This document shows positions 10,301 to 19,859 of a stretch of DNA of 64,000 nt, piece by piece. Source of the stretch: Patella vulgata (Eukaryota > Mollusca > Gastropoda > Patellidae); NCBI RefSeq assembly GCF_932274485.2, contig NC_065879.2, positions 40,108,436-40,172,435 of the forward strand. The letters are read 5' to 3'. A program made the position numbers and the translations under genes. How positions within the stretch are numbered: the stretch's first letter is position 1; every line of letters begins with the position of its first letter. The notes under the pieces were generated by a model. It saw nothing but the letters and a program-made list of their open reading frames with translations, had not been told where the DNA came from and did no database searches.

Positions 10301-13300
10301 TCAAGAACAATTTGATATCTACTTTATGCTTGTACTTACGGAAGGCCATTAGGGTCAATCAAATGAAAAAAAAAGATATCCTGTAACATAAAAAGTACTT
10401 CGTTCGCCTACTATCCGAAAATTCAGTGCAGGATTACCTTGAAATAAACTAGTTATAACACCTTTTTTTCATGTAATTGACCCTGATGGGCTTCTCCGTA
10501 TCTTGTAAATTACAAGATGTTATACCTTGTAACTATCTTGTAATTACAAGACAGCTATCTTGTAACTATCATGTAATTACAAGATAGATATGAAATGGTT
10601 ATCTTGTAATTAGCTATCTTGTACTTACAAGATGGTCAGAATATATTTTTTACATTTGATTGACCGTAATGGTCTTCCGTATGAATGCGCCGATTCTGTA
10701 ACACAAAATAAAGTACGGCATTGACCTAGCTATTCGATAAATCAATGTATACCGATCTTGAAATAAATTACTCATGGGCTTCTCCGTATCTTGTAATTAC
10801 TAGATAATCAGGGTTTTGTTTCAATTGATTGACCCTAATGGTTTTCTGTATGCCTTTGAGGTATATACTGAGATATGCATTCAAGGAAGATAGGGAATTG
10901 CCGATCAACGGTACCCTTTGACCTGTTGGAAGTGGGTTAATCCACAAAATTGGTTTTAACAATATTTTATTTCATAGTGAGTCGCAGATATATTTAACAT
11001 ACTATATATGGATACAATAACAAGCACTGTTGCTTATGTAAATACGCTTCCATAAATAATGACCACCGAGAAGTTAGACGACTGGATATAATACTCTTCA
11101 AAAAAAGTAGGGGATATTGAAATGCAAATACCTATGCAGGTTGTCATATGATAAATAGTCATAGACACTTGACATGCTTTGAGAGTATGTTCACAGATGA
11201 AGAACTTATTGCCCCAACAGAACCACTGAGCTGCACATGCGACACGTAGTAGCGCCATACACGTGGAAGGGGTTCATTGTCAAATTTGACACTTCAAGGA
11301 AGGGTTGATGAAAACTGCTGCCTGCTGGTTTATCATATCCATGTTTGCTTTCCTACCGGTTCTTGCATAAGATTTACTGTTTAGCGTACCTTTGCGTTAG
11401 TGTGTTACGTTTAATTTGCAATGCGACGTCTTCAACATGATGAACGTCTACATGCTATTGGCATGCTTCAAACGGCCAATCAGCTTTCTGTAAACTTGTA
11501 TCAAGTTACAGAAATTCGAGTTACACCCCAAACGATTAGAAATCGGCTACATGCAGCCCATTTGCATACGCGACGACCGCGTGTTGTGCCTCGATTAACT
11601 CGCCAGCACATGGCAAACAGGCGTCAATGGTGTAGGCAGCGTAGAAATTGAGGTAATTGTCGATGGACGTGTGTAATGTTCTCAGATGAGTCCAGACTTA
11701 CTCTGGATTTCACCGATAGGAGTGTAAATGAATGCCATGCTAACGTTAACGTCAGACAGCATGACAGATTCGGGCGTGGGTCTGTTATGGTGTGGGGAGG
11801 AATCACCATGACTGGCAGAACGGGCTTGCATATTGTTCAAGGAAGGGTCACTGGTGTGTACTGCCGTAACCATATCCTGGCACGTGCAGGTCGACGTTTC
11901 ATCTTTCAAGATGATAGTGCCCCAGTCCAACGCGCTGTTGTCGTGAATGACTACCTCCAGTCACCATATTGTCCATATGCCTTGGCCAGCCATGAGTCCT
12001 GGCCTTTCCCCTATAGAGCATGATCGGGAGACGTGTTCGTCGACGTCAAAACGACCGACAACACTGCAAGAATTGCCCGTGGCACTGCAAGAGGGGTGGG
12101 TCAGATTTCTCCATATCGTGATTGGACAGTTGATTAGGAGCATGCCACTACAAATTGCTGAATGTCTGAGGATTGGTGGAGCAATTACTCATTATTAAGA
12201 CAAAAATCAAAAACGTCCATTTTCACTTTTGATAGTGTATCTCTTTGCGAGTGAACTGTTTATGTTCATGTGTAGGCAATTGGCCTGTTATTAACATACA
12301 CTGGTTACCTCTAATAAAAACAGCAGTGCATTTCCGCAGTGTTGTATTGTTTATGAATATCCTCTACTTTTTTGGAAGTGTATATTTGATTTACATATTT
12401 TACAGGGGGCAGAATTTGAAGTTAAAGATCTCTTGGAAGGAACGTACAATGCACATACAAGTAGATAATAGCGGTAGATATTCAGGAGAATTCATATTGC
12501 CCCACGGGGTCGCATGTAACAATCTGATACCTATTTTGTGCTTGTACATTGTACTGAGATATGCATTTATGGTGGATGGGTGTGGTACCCTCTGGCCTCC
12601 ATAGAAGTGGGTTAATCCTAACTAAAAATTGACTACTCCAGAGGATTTGTATTTCCCCAGGGGCTGATGCCTACTCTGTGCTTGTCCTGAAGATATGTCT
12701 TGAAATATGCATTACCTTGGATTGGACGTGACGTACCAATGGTGTACTGTGACCAGAAGCGGTTTAAGTTCCAAAATTGACCACTCAGAAGATTCATATT
12801 GCTCTAGGGGGTCCTCAGAAACAGTTTAATACCCAGTTTTGCTTGTTCTGAGATTTGACTATGAGGTAGATTGGGCGAGGCCGACCAATTGTGACCTTTG
12901 ACCTACTCAGAAGTGAGTTAATCCCTCAAACTGATTACTCAGATGTATTTATATTGTCATTGGGGATCCTAAGATACATTTTGACACATGTTTCGTAGAT
13001 GCTTACTCGAGATGTGCATCAAAACCAATTTTGGTGGTAATGCGAACATCAACCCCTGGTGGTGTCCGCAAAAGCATTACCTTAAGAGCTCCTCAAACCT
13101 TTTGTACTCGAGAGGTTAAAGGAGCTAAATCTATATTCTTTGGCAACTAGAAATGGACACCTGTGTGTCGCAACTCATATAATGATGTAATATGAATGTA
13201 TATAAACTGATTTACATTCAATCGTTACCGTTTTTACTGTAAATGTAATTTCTAATCAGTTATGTTCGGCGAAATACGCGAAGAGTTCAAATTGAATGGC

Positions 13301-13680
13301 AGACTTTGGCGTCTGGTTATTCCAGTCTACACCGGTAGTAATCTCATCTCCTGTGGGATATGTTTAGCCTCGTTCATCTCGTCGCTTCATTACAAATGGC
13401 GCTTTAAATTGGCAGATAAGTCATGTTTGCAATGTCGAAGACTGGATGATAATGAATTAGCGGCTTGTCTCTTTAATTAACTCTTTGCTAGCTCCTGGAC
13501 TAATATACTTCCATGTAATAAATTCATATTAAAGGGTTGGTAAAATGAACAGACACCGCATATAAATAAATAATATAACGATGCCGAAACAAATAAAATC
13601 TTACCTCGTATCCTCTGCAAATTAACTCCATCTGAAATATCGATCAGACACAATAACAGAAATCCAACAATTCTGTACAT
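7305..13680 (-). CDS. Small secreted protein gene, copy 2 (two exons)
   Basis: Predicted 228-residue secreted protein, paralogue of the gene at 4182-2726. Exon 1 (13680-13605) encodes MYRIVGFLLLCLIDISDG and seven more residues, ending in phase 1 at the donor CGA G|GTAAGA. Exon 2 (7915-7305) follows 'ttttttcag', completes Glu and runs 202 codons to a TGA. An AATAAA (7305-7300) overlaps the stop codon, so its use as poly(A) signal is uncertain. Blocks shared with copy 1 are GHHR-PPE, VSSY-SII-RV-T-P-G, TYKLHL, LG-PD-I--DL, HGIDLTRLSPKELHDLLYYL, PPTF-P and CCPIG. The region between TYKLHL and the PD block differs in length and sequence. The intron is about 5.7 kb and filled by satellite, foldback, Tc1 and dispersed repeats, against 0.8 kb in copy 1. 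Function unknown; most likely a secreted, perhaps processed, peptide or granule protein. Confidence 0.82.
8200..8275 (-). repeat. LINE-like 3' tail with (ATT)n
   Basis: Read on the minus strand, it contains 'cactttgtaaagtgcccctg', then 'agggcgcactataaatatgc' and ends in TAATAATAATAAT. This is the same type of end, GGCGC-TATAA followed by an ATT microsatellite, as the L2-type LINE at 30530-30573. Only the tail is present. Confidence 0.55.
8440..8866 (+). repeat. Dispersed repeat family E, near full-length unit
   Basis: A ~420-bp non-coding unit that recurs at 35761-36895 (tandem) and in reverse at 13125-13420. Landmarks are 'gatattgaaaacacgaatt', 'atatccaatatttaagacaa', 'aataaacattttactattgg', 'gacgccatatt', 'gagagcatgcacaataaata', 'caatttctaggtcccaaata' and the end GCTCCTTTAAAG. 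The 5' edge here is ill-defined. No coding capacity; a MITE or SINE-like non-autonomous element is likely. Confidence 0.75.
9110..10330. repeat. Satellite-like tandem repeat of ~170 bp, turning orientation
   Basis: Repeated words recur about every 170-190 bases: 'gtatcaaactgttcc', 'cctggggcaatatgaatcc', 'ttctgggtagt', 'gattaacccacttctg', 'taggtcaaaggtc', 'ccacgcccaatccact'. From 9130 to about 9900 they read on the plus strand. From about 10090 the same words appear reverse-complemented ('tgacctactcag', 'cagaaggattcatat'), so the array changes direction within this block. Units are strongly diverged. The array sits inside the intron of the second secreted-protein gene. Confidence 0.75.
10335..10860. 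mobile_element. Foldback element with palindromic TTGTAATTACAAG core
   Basis: The words 'acggaaggccattagggtca' (10337) and its reverse complement (10650-10684) bound about 350 bases, like terminal inverted repeats. Two further reverse copies occur at 10471-10500 and 10818-10850. Between them lie repeated palindromes of the type CTTGTAATTACAAG (about 10500-10640). No coding capacity. The multiple end copies suggest a foldback MITE plus tandem gain of one end, inserted into the satellite array. Confidence 0.65.
10850..10970 (-). repeat. Isolated satellite unit, reverse orientation
   Basis: 'tatactgagatatgcattca', 'ccctttgacctgttgg' and 'aagtgggttaatcc' match the reverse units at 12540-12620. 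The satellite therefore continues past the foldback element and is then interrupted by the Tc1 copy at 11092. Confidence 0.6.
11092..12386 (+). mobile_element. Tc1-like transposon, full-length ends, decayed transposase
   Basis: The left end TACTCTTCAAAAAAAGTAGG and the right end 'cctctacttttttggaagtg' form a diverged inverted repeat next to TA. Transposase pieces follow one another: 11421-11651 (MRRLQHDERLHAIGMLQ, then directly [20 protein letters not shown]), 11676-12023 ([45 protein letters not shown]) and 11947-12198 (PTTLQELPVALQE, IRSMPLQIAECL). Compared with the intact relative at 27410-28429, about 50 residues of the helix-turn-helix are deleted, frames shift in the centre, and sequence after 'tatagagcatg' is deleted. 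The first catalytic Asp and the QDD word remain. It is inactive, and is the parent type of the short copy at 1957-2648. Confidence 0.9.
12430..13060 (-). repeat. Satellite-like array, reverse orientation
   Basis: Three to four ~180-base units carry the same words as 9110-10330 but reverse-complemented: 'gaattcatattgcccca', 'tacctattttgtgcttgtac', 'tgagatatgcattta', 'tgacctttgacctactcaga', 'aagtgggttaatcc'. Together with the plus-oriented block they form a large inverted arrangement around the Tc1 copy. Confidence 0.75.
13125..13420 (-). repeat. Dispersed repeat family E, reverse, internally deleted
   Basis: Starts with 'aaaggagctaaatctatat', the reverse complement of the family end, and continues with 'aactgatttacattcaatcg', 'taatcagttatgttcggcga' and 'ccagtctacaccggtag'. 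It resumes after a gap with 'gatatgtttagcctcgttc' and 'attacaaatggcg'. The middle part present in the copy at 8440-8866 is missing. The 72-codon open stretch at 13262-13480 is a by-product of this repeat. Confidence 0.75.
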
Positions 13681-13860
13681 CTTTACGGTAAGGTATCCAT
13701 CTTCATAGGGTCGTTAAAATTGGTCACTACACTGAACGCATACCAGCCTTACAACTTATATTTTGTAAATGATAGAAACACAAAATTGCGATCATATTTT
13801 TAAGATATTCAACGGGTGTAGAAATTATTTTATCAACATTCCATAGTTTGTTGGCATAAC
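13681..13860 (-). promoter_or_regulatory. 5' leader and upstream region of secreted-protein copy 2
   Basis: Immediately upstream of the exon-1 ATG, with the duplicated words listed for the region 4183-4340. An extra ~45 bases (about 13708-13750) are present here relative to copy 1. Confidence 0.45.
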
Positions 13861-15001
13861 TGTGTCCTTATGGGGAAATAGTCGTAAAACGTATACATAT
13901 AAAATCTCTCGACTTTTAATTGTGTACATAGCAATATAAATTTTCGAATTTGATGGATTATATTAGTGTCGGTAAATAAAATATCGGTGGTGATCAAGGG
14001 TGCAGGTGGTTGAAAAGATCACTATTTCAACAATTTGATCCAATCTTCGAAGTTTGCCTAATATTATTATTACACCTCGTTGTAAATCTACTGAACTTAA
14101 CTAGCCCACATTAAAAACACGTATATACTTTATCAGTATTTACACATTCCATACCCATGTCAGTTCAAAACATCAGGTCACTGAGTATTTTCTTCCCTTT
14201 TTTAAAATATTATATTACGTAGTACCCGCATTATGTATATTACACGTACAGTAAATAATGGTTAGAATTAATTGTGGATAGATTCTATGTTTTCATGTTT
14301 ATTATAGGACCGTTAGAGTATACCGCCCATGAAATATCTCTTTATGTCGTGTACGTCCAGCGCAAACCGATTCTTTTAAATCGCCGGGGTTGCGAAGCTC
14401 GGTAGGTTACTAATACAATATAACTAGAAAAAAATAATCTGTTTTTTTTTTTTGGTTTTTTTTTACAATACGACATGATTGGTTGGTATGTTAACGTGAT
14501 CTGAACACTAGAGCTTCAAAGAAAATGATCTGTACATCAGATAGGCAACTGCTATTTGATTTTAATCAAATTAGCTAAGGACTAACCCCGAAAGTCTTCA
14601 TCTAGTCTATACGTTTAGATCAAAACTGTTTATATTAGATTGTGGTAACATGTACCAATTCATTGATACATTAGTCAAACCTTGTGATTTCTACATAACT
14701 GGTTCACGATGGTATAATATGATCTCCTCAAATTAATTACGTTCTTGGATTTTTGATAGAATCTAAAGTTATTTTGGCAGATGAATTTAAAAAAAAAGTG
14801 CGCAGTAGATCAGCAGGTCTATTTAATACGTAAGCCATGGGTCCCATCCCGGGATTATACGTCACAAGAAATATTATTGCATGTCTAGCCTCGTGGTTTT
14901 CCTCGCGCTTACAAAAGTGAATTATTAAAATATACCATATTATTATATGTTGGTCTCGAAATGACATAGCAAATGACCTAGTAAATGACCAAGAACTCTT
15001 C

Positions 15002-15032
<31 letters not shown>

Positions 15033-16470
15033 GTTACCTCAACACAAGACATCCCTGTCAAAACACAAACACGAAAATGTCCTATATAAGAATGGAAAAG
15101 AGAGAAAATAGTAAAATATTGTTGATTTAGCGTCAAATGGTATCGGAAGGATTAGTAAACAGACGACATCTTGGATTAACATGTAATATTTCAACCGTCA
15201 TAAAACTGACACACGCATTTTTCTATTAATCTCTTAATTTCCCATTGAATTTGATATCACCGATAGAATACGCGCATGGTGGCAAATAGCCAAAATACAA
15301 ATTATAATATTTTTTCGTGTATTAAGATGTTTCCTATTAGACATATTAAACGATTTAAGCTCGGGATTCAGACATTCCATGTTAAAGTGGCGAAAAGACT
15401 GAAATGGAATAAAACTCGTCAAAACTAAGGCTGACTACACAATCTGATTAAAACACAGATCCTATTTCGTTTCGTTTTTTATAGTTCAAAATTTCTTTTT
15501 ACTTGTCTTTACTACACTAGGATCTGGAATATATGTTATATTACCGGCGTTTTGGTTGAAGTGAGGGATAAGCCAATAAACAGTCTGTTAGTGTTACGGC
15601 GACTTCTTGGCGTGTCATGCACGGAACTCTGGGTAAACCACTAGAAACGCCAACACTGATTGGTTAATTATTGTCTGACGTCATAGGGTCAAAAGCCGCT
15701 CGTACGACCCCCGACACGACCATCGAGTAGGTCATCGAAAGTATAAAAAAAAAACGAAACAAATGTAGATCTGTATTTTAATCAGACTGATGTGGACAGT
15801 ATTAATACCAAATAAATAGAAGACACTCGTTAATTATTTGCACATTGATCTATTTATAAATTATCGAGCAATCAAATTGATTATTAACCTAAATAGAGAT
15901 TTTGGTCAAGGTATTGTTATCATCACAAACCACTGACAAATCAAACTGCTTATCTCTACACCAGAATATGTTCATCATCTACACCACAGTTTGTACATTC
16001 TACCGCAATTAGAAACAGATTGTTTTCCAAAAAGTGTGACGGACAGACGGATGGACATATTCTAGCTAACGCAGTTTTCTAAAAACATTGTCCAAATAAT
16101 CTTTAGATCCATCCACTTGAAACCGAGACTCTTGTTAATTCCAAGAAATAACAACTTTTAACAACTGTCCCTGTATAACTTAAGGGCAGACCCCTATTAG
16201 GAAGTTAACATCAAAAGCGTCTTCTGTTGCTACTGTATAAACCGACAAAAGGGTTTTCTCAACTCTTGGTCAAAATAATATTCTCAAATTTACAGTGTTG
16301 GGTTTTTATTAAAGGGAATAAATAATTTACAGGTAAGATAATGTGGGTCATCTGCATGAAGAACAAAATCTGAAAGAAGAGTCGGGTAAAGAAAGATTGC
16401 CAGGCAATTTAGGAAACATACATGAAGTTCAATGGCGCCGACAAAAAAATATGTCTTGTTTACCATACAC
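13861..16470. other. AT-rich intergenic sequence, no recognised gene
   Basis: Holds T-rich runs (14440-14463) and a (TC)n microsatellite (15001-15033). Open frames at 14737-14967, 15234-15422 and 16290-16586 show no domain and lie in AT-rich sequence. Nothing else could be supported. Confidence 0.45.
15001..15033. repeat. (TC)n microsatellite
   Basis: A run of TC dinucleotides with one TTTC interruption. Confidence 0.9.
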
Positions 16471-16520
16471 GCGGGGGGTTGGATGGCCGAATGCTGTATC
16501 ATAAGGTCTGTCATTGAACC
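16471..16520 (+). repeat. SINE family A, short head fragment
   Basis: 'ggggggttggatggccgaat' then 'gctgtatcataaggtctgtc' match the heads of the copies at 26408 and 42438. About 15 bases between the A-box-like word and 'gctgtatc' are deleted, and the body is missing. Confidence 0.7.
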
Positions 16521-16621
16521 ATATGTCAGTTCCGAAATTACATACCCTCTCTCTCTCCTAATCAATAACGTCCTACTTCTCTGCACTAAGGACGCCAGTT
16601 CAAGCTTAAAATAGCAGTAAC

Positions 16622-16994
16622 TTAAATCTACATTATGTCAGAATTAGATAAAGAGCTAGTCGTTCTTGTTATAACAGTTCACAAATAGGAAATCAAAAAT
16701 GAATACATTGAAAATTTCGGTCAAATTACTTTATTCGATGTTTTGAATATTTGGAATTTTGACAACAGATGGCCAGATGGAAACTACGTCCACGGTTCAT
16801 ATTCTCGATTGTCAAGTGACATTGGCATGATAATAAACACAGTCTCGATTGTCGATCTTTTTATCGAGCACCCAATATCTAAGCCATCTGAGAATTGCTT
16901 ATGTGCTCGGCATGTCAATAGTGTCTAAATTTCTCTAAAGCTAGAGAAACGTCCCACAATAAACAAGTTTAGCTCTCGTGTAATGCCTCTTTAA
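16622..16994 (+). mobile_element. TTAA MITE, short form
   Basis: Flanked by TTAA at 16622-16625 and 16991-16994. The left end 'atctacattatg' and right end 'gtaatgcctct' are diverged forms of the family ends. Inside are 'gattagataaagagct'-type and 'gaaaatttcggtcaaattac' words, shared with the copies at 44836, 46874 and 55452-56212. No coding capacity. Confidence 0.72.
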
Positions 16995-17383
16995 ATAATG
17001 TTTTTTCAGCACTCCAAACACGTGTTACATTTTATACTGTTTGGAAACTTTCTCATAAAATAACACAAAGACAAATAATGAAAATTGGACCAGAATATTA
17101 CATGGGCACAAAGTCTGTCGACCCGTTCTATTATGAAGGCGAATACTATAAGGGAGATCCACAATCATGCATGGATGGCTCTTTGATTATTTTCCTCGTG
17201 TGGTAAATAAATGTTTTTTGATTTGACGTGATTTGTCTTTAGGATTTTCCATGTGGGTCCCACCACCCTCTCGTGCTTTTTAGATTCTCGTATATAAATA
17301 AACTGTGTTCCCAATATCGATATTGGTTTCATCTACCTTGATCATTTCAGCGTACCTCAATACAGGTGCGGATCCAGAGGGGA

Positions 17384-17690
17384 GGTTGGGGGGGGGGGGT
17401 CTACCGCGGGTTCACTAGTCCGCCGATATCTATTATTGTCATTTTTACGATTGATGATCATATGTAAATGCACACCCGTAACAAACTCTGACAACACAAC
17501 CACCCTAACAATGAAACGTAACGCACCCACGCTGATAATGAAATTATGCACCCACCCTGACAATGACATAACCACCCACCTTGACAATGACATAATGCAC
17601 CCACCCGTATATAACGCACCCCAACCTAAGAATGAAATATAACACACCCACACTGACAATGAAATATAAAGGAGCAACCCCGACCGACAA
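17384..17690 (+). repeat. Degenerate minisatellite of ~28-30 bp plus poly-G
   Basis: A run of G (17387-17398) precedes repeated words 'cacccaccctgacaatgaca', 'cacccaccttgacaatgaca', 'cacccacactgacaatgaaa' between about 17480 and 17690. The long minus-strand frames here are caused by the repeat and are not genes. Confidence 0.75.
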
Positions 17691-17699
17691 TATGAAATG

Positions 17700-19540
17700 T
17701 CCAATTAAAACGTGGCTATATGTGGCTGGCAACAGCGACTTGGATAACTATTGGAACGCCGTCTCACATCTTGTACATCATTTATGAGTATGTTTGGCTG
17801 TAATTTCCTTGCAAGAGGAAATAATTTCCTACTACGGTTACACTTTCTTTCCACACCACGGACATTGCAAAGTGGTCATTTTTGATAACTGTATATAGTG
17901 TAAAATAACTTACACTTATCAATTATGTATAAATATGGACATCGCAATTCCAAAGTCTAAGACTAGACATGTTTTCCTTCCTGGAAAGATATGTGCGTCA
18001 AAAATGAAACTTGTACCTTTAAGATATAGGCACTGATCTGACGTTTTTGAATTTAGGTTTTATCATTCGTTGTATTGTGATTTGTGTGATATCTATCAAT
18101 AAAAAATGTATGTCTTGCATTTTTCAAATCTTAGTAGTTGTTTCGATTGATTGATATCTTTTTATATTCGACATATCGTTCTAATGGTTTGTTATATTAC
18201 AGTATCGTGGTGTTTAGAAATGGTTCCACTACTGATGTCTTCCGCCTTACTCCAGCCACAGTAGTGGCTCGTCCTACGTACGGAGTTCCTTTGCGCAAGT
18301 TTTTTTTTAGTGAAATGACTACAAAAAGGTTACTGGCCTATAAATCCCTTAATTTACACATAAACTGACCCAAAACTGTACTGCACATAGCGTAACACAT
18401 AATAAACCAATTCTCATTGAAGTAAAGGTGAAGCCTTACCGCATAATGATATGAAACCCAACTGCTACGCGAAATTTCTCGCCTGCCGAACTTATTTCAA
18501 CTGGCTGGTGTCACGGCGGCTTTCGCATTATAAGAAACATGGCTTTGAAAATGTAGAACGCATTACCACAAAGAACAAAGAAAAACTGTTCGGTAACTAT
18601 TTTAGTGGTCCAGTCTTCACTATTTTTGATAGAAGTACTTATTTCAATACAAACGGTAATCGATATGTGTTGACAATTGTCCGTTTGAACCTATTTGAAC
18701 TTGCGTAAGGAGTCTTAGATTGTATCACTTGTAGCGTTAAACACAGTTTAACGATATATTTAATTGTAGCTACGTGGTGTTGTGCTCATATAAAATGTTC
18801 TGAAACCTTCAGGAGGTCATGAGGTCGTTGGTTCTTTTGATAACCATGTAACAATATTTTGACTCTTGACTTCCCTGTCTGAGCTTGACAAAACATGGCG
18901 TAAAACCTTCAGTACGGCCTGCTGTTTTTTTGGGGGGTTTTTTTGCATTCTGAACATCAGAAACCCGCAAATTTTCATACGTTTGTTACGTACGTTTTTT
19001 TTTTGATACCCACCAGCGGATTAGTGCGCCCTAGGACTAGTAGACCCCTCTCGAAATTTTCACATGTGTTTGTCCCCGCCAAATGTGTCGCCCTGCAGCC
19101 CCTTTCACAGGCTTCTTCATAATATATTTATCATTTATTTAATTTTACTTTTAAATAGACGCAACCAATAGAATTCCATTTTCTGCGAACTAAAACTGGA
19201 TGAAACAAAATTATTTCATTTTACTGTCCTTTAGGAGAGAGAGAGAGAGAGAGAAAAAAAAAACACACACGTTCACGTTTTTAAAATTTACACCAAAAGT
19301 CAACTCGACCTGCAGATTTAACAATTATTCATGTCGGTTAGAGCAATTTAAGATCCCGATTGATAGTATTGCATAAATTGATTCTATCTGTTAAACGTGG
19401 TACTGAAATGGTGATCGATAAAATCATCAATCAATGTTTACACAAATAAATATAAATGTTTACACAATTAAATAATGAATTACATGTGGTAAATATAAAT
19501 CAACTTGCACCCAAATATATAACAGAAACGGTTCAGATAT
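17700..19540. other. Intergenic, no recognised gene
   Basis: AT-rich sequence with T and (GA)n/A runs (18928-18945, 19235-19262). Open frames at 18138-18368 and 18451-18708 show no recognisable domain, splice context or repeat homology. Confidence 0.4.
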
Positions 19541-19544
19541 AGGC

Positions 19545-19800
19545 AGGGGGCGTGGGCTCCGTGAATAAGATGCTAGCTTGTTCACCAGGTCTCAGGTTCG
19601 CTCCTGGTGTTGGCCAAGAAAGTTCCTCGGGGTTTTCCGGCAAAATTTCCCATATATATAATACTGCATGACGTAACTCATCCGCGGTTTCCATGTGTAG
19701 AAAGGAACGATACCACTGGGAATACCGAGGATGGGCAGAAGTAAGCCTGTCTTCATTACCCCAGTTGGTGCAGAAAAGTAGCAAGTTAAACCTCTTTTCA
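19545..19800 (+). repeat. SINE family B, diverged copy with tRNA-like head
   Basis: The head contains the B-box-like word 'caggttcgctcctggtg'. Then follow 'ccaagaaagttcctcggggt', 'tttccggcaaaatttccca', 'gcctgtcttcattaccccag' and a tail 'aagttaaacctcttttca'. The centre is shorter and more diverged than in the copy at 43570-43899. Confidence 0.65.
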
Positions 19801-19859
19801 AATAGACATGTGATGACATTTTCATGTTAATCGTCAGTAATTTTATACAGTGCTGTTTT

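Noticed and set aside
13262-13480. 72-codon plus frame
   Set aside because: Lies within reverse-oriented family E repeat, which is non-coding in its other copies.
17357-17704. 115-codon minus-strand frame
   Set aside because: Produced by a minisatellite and a G run; the protein is a reading of the repeat unit.
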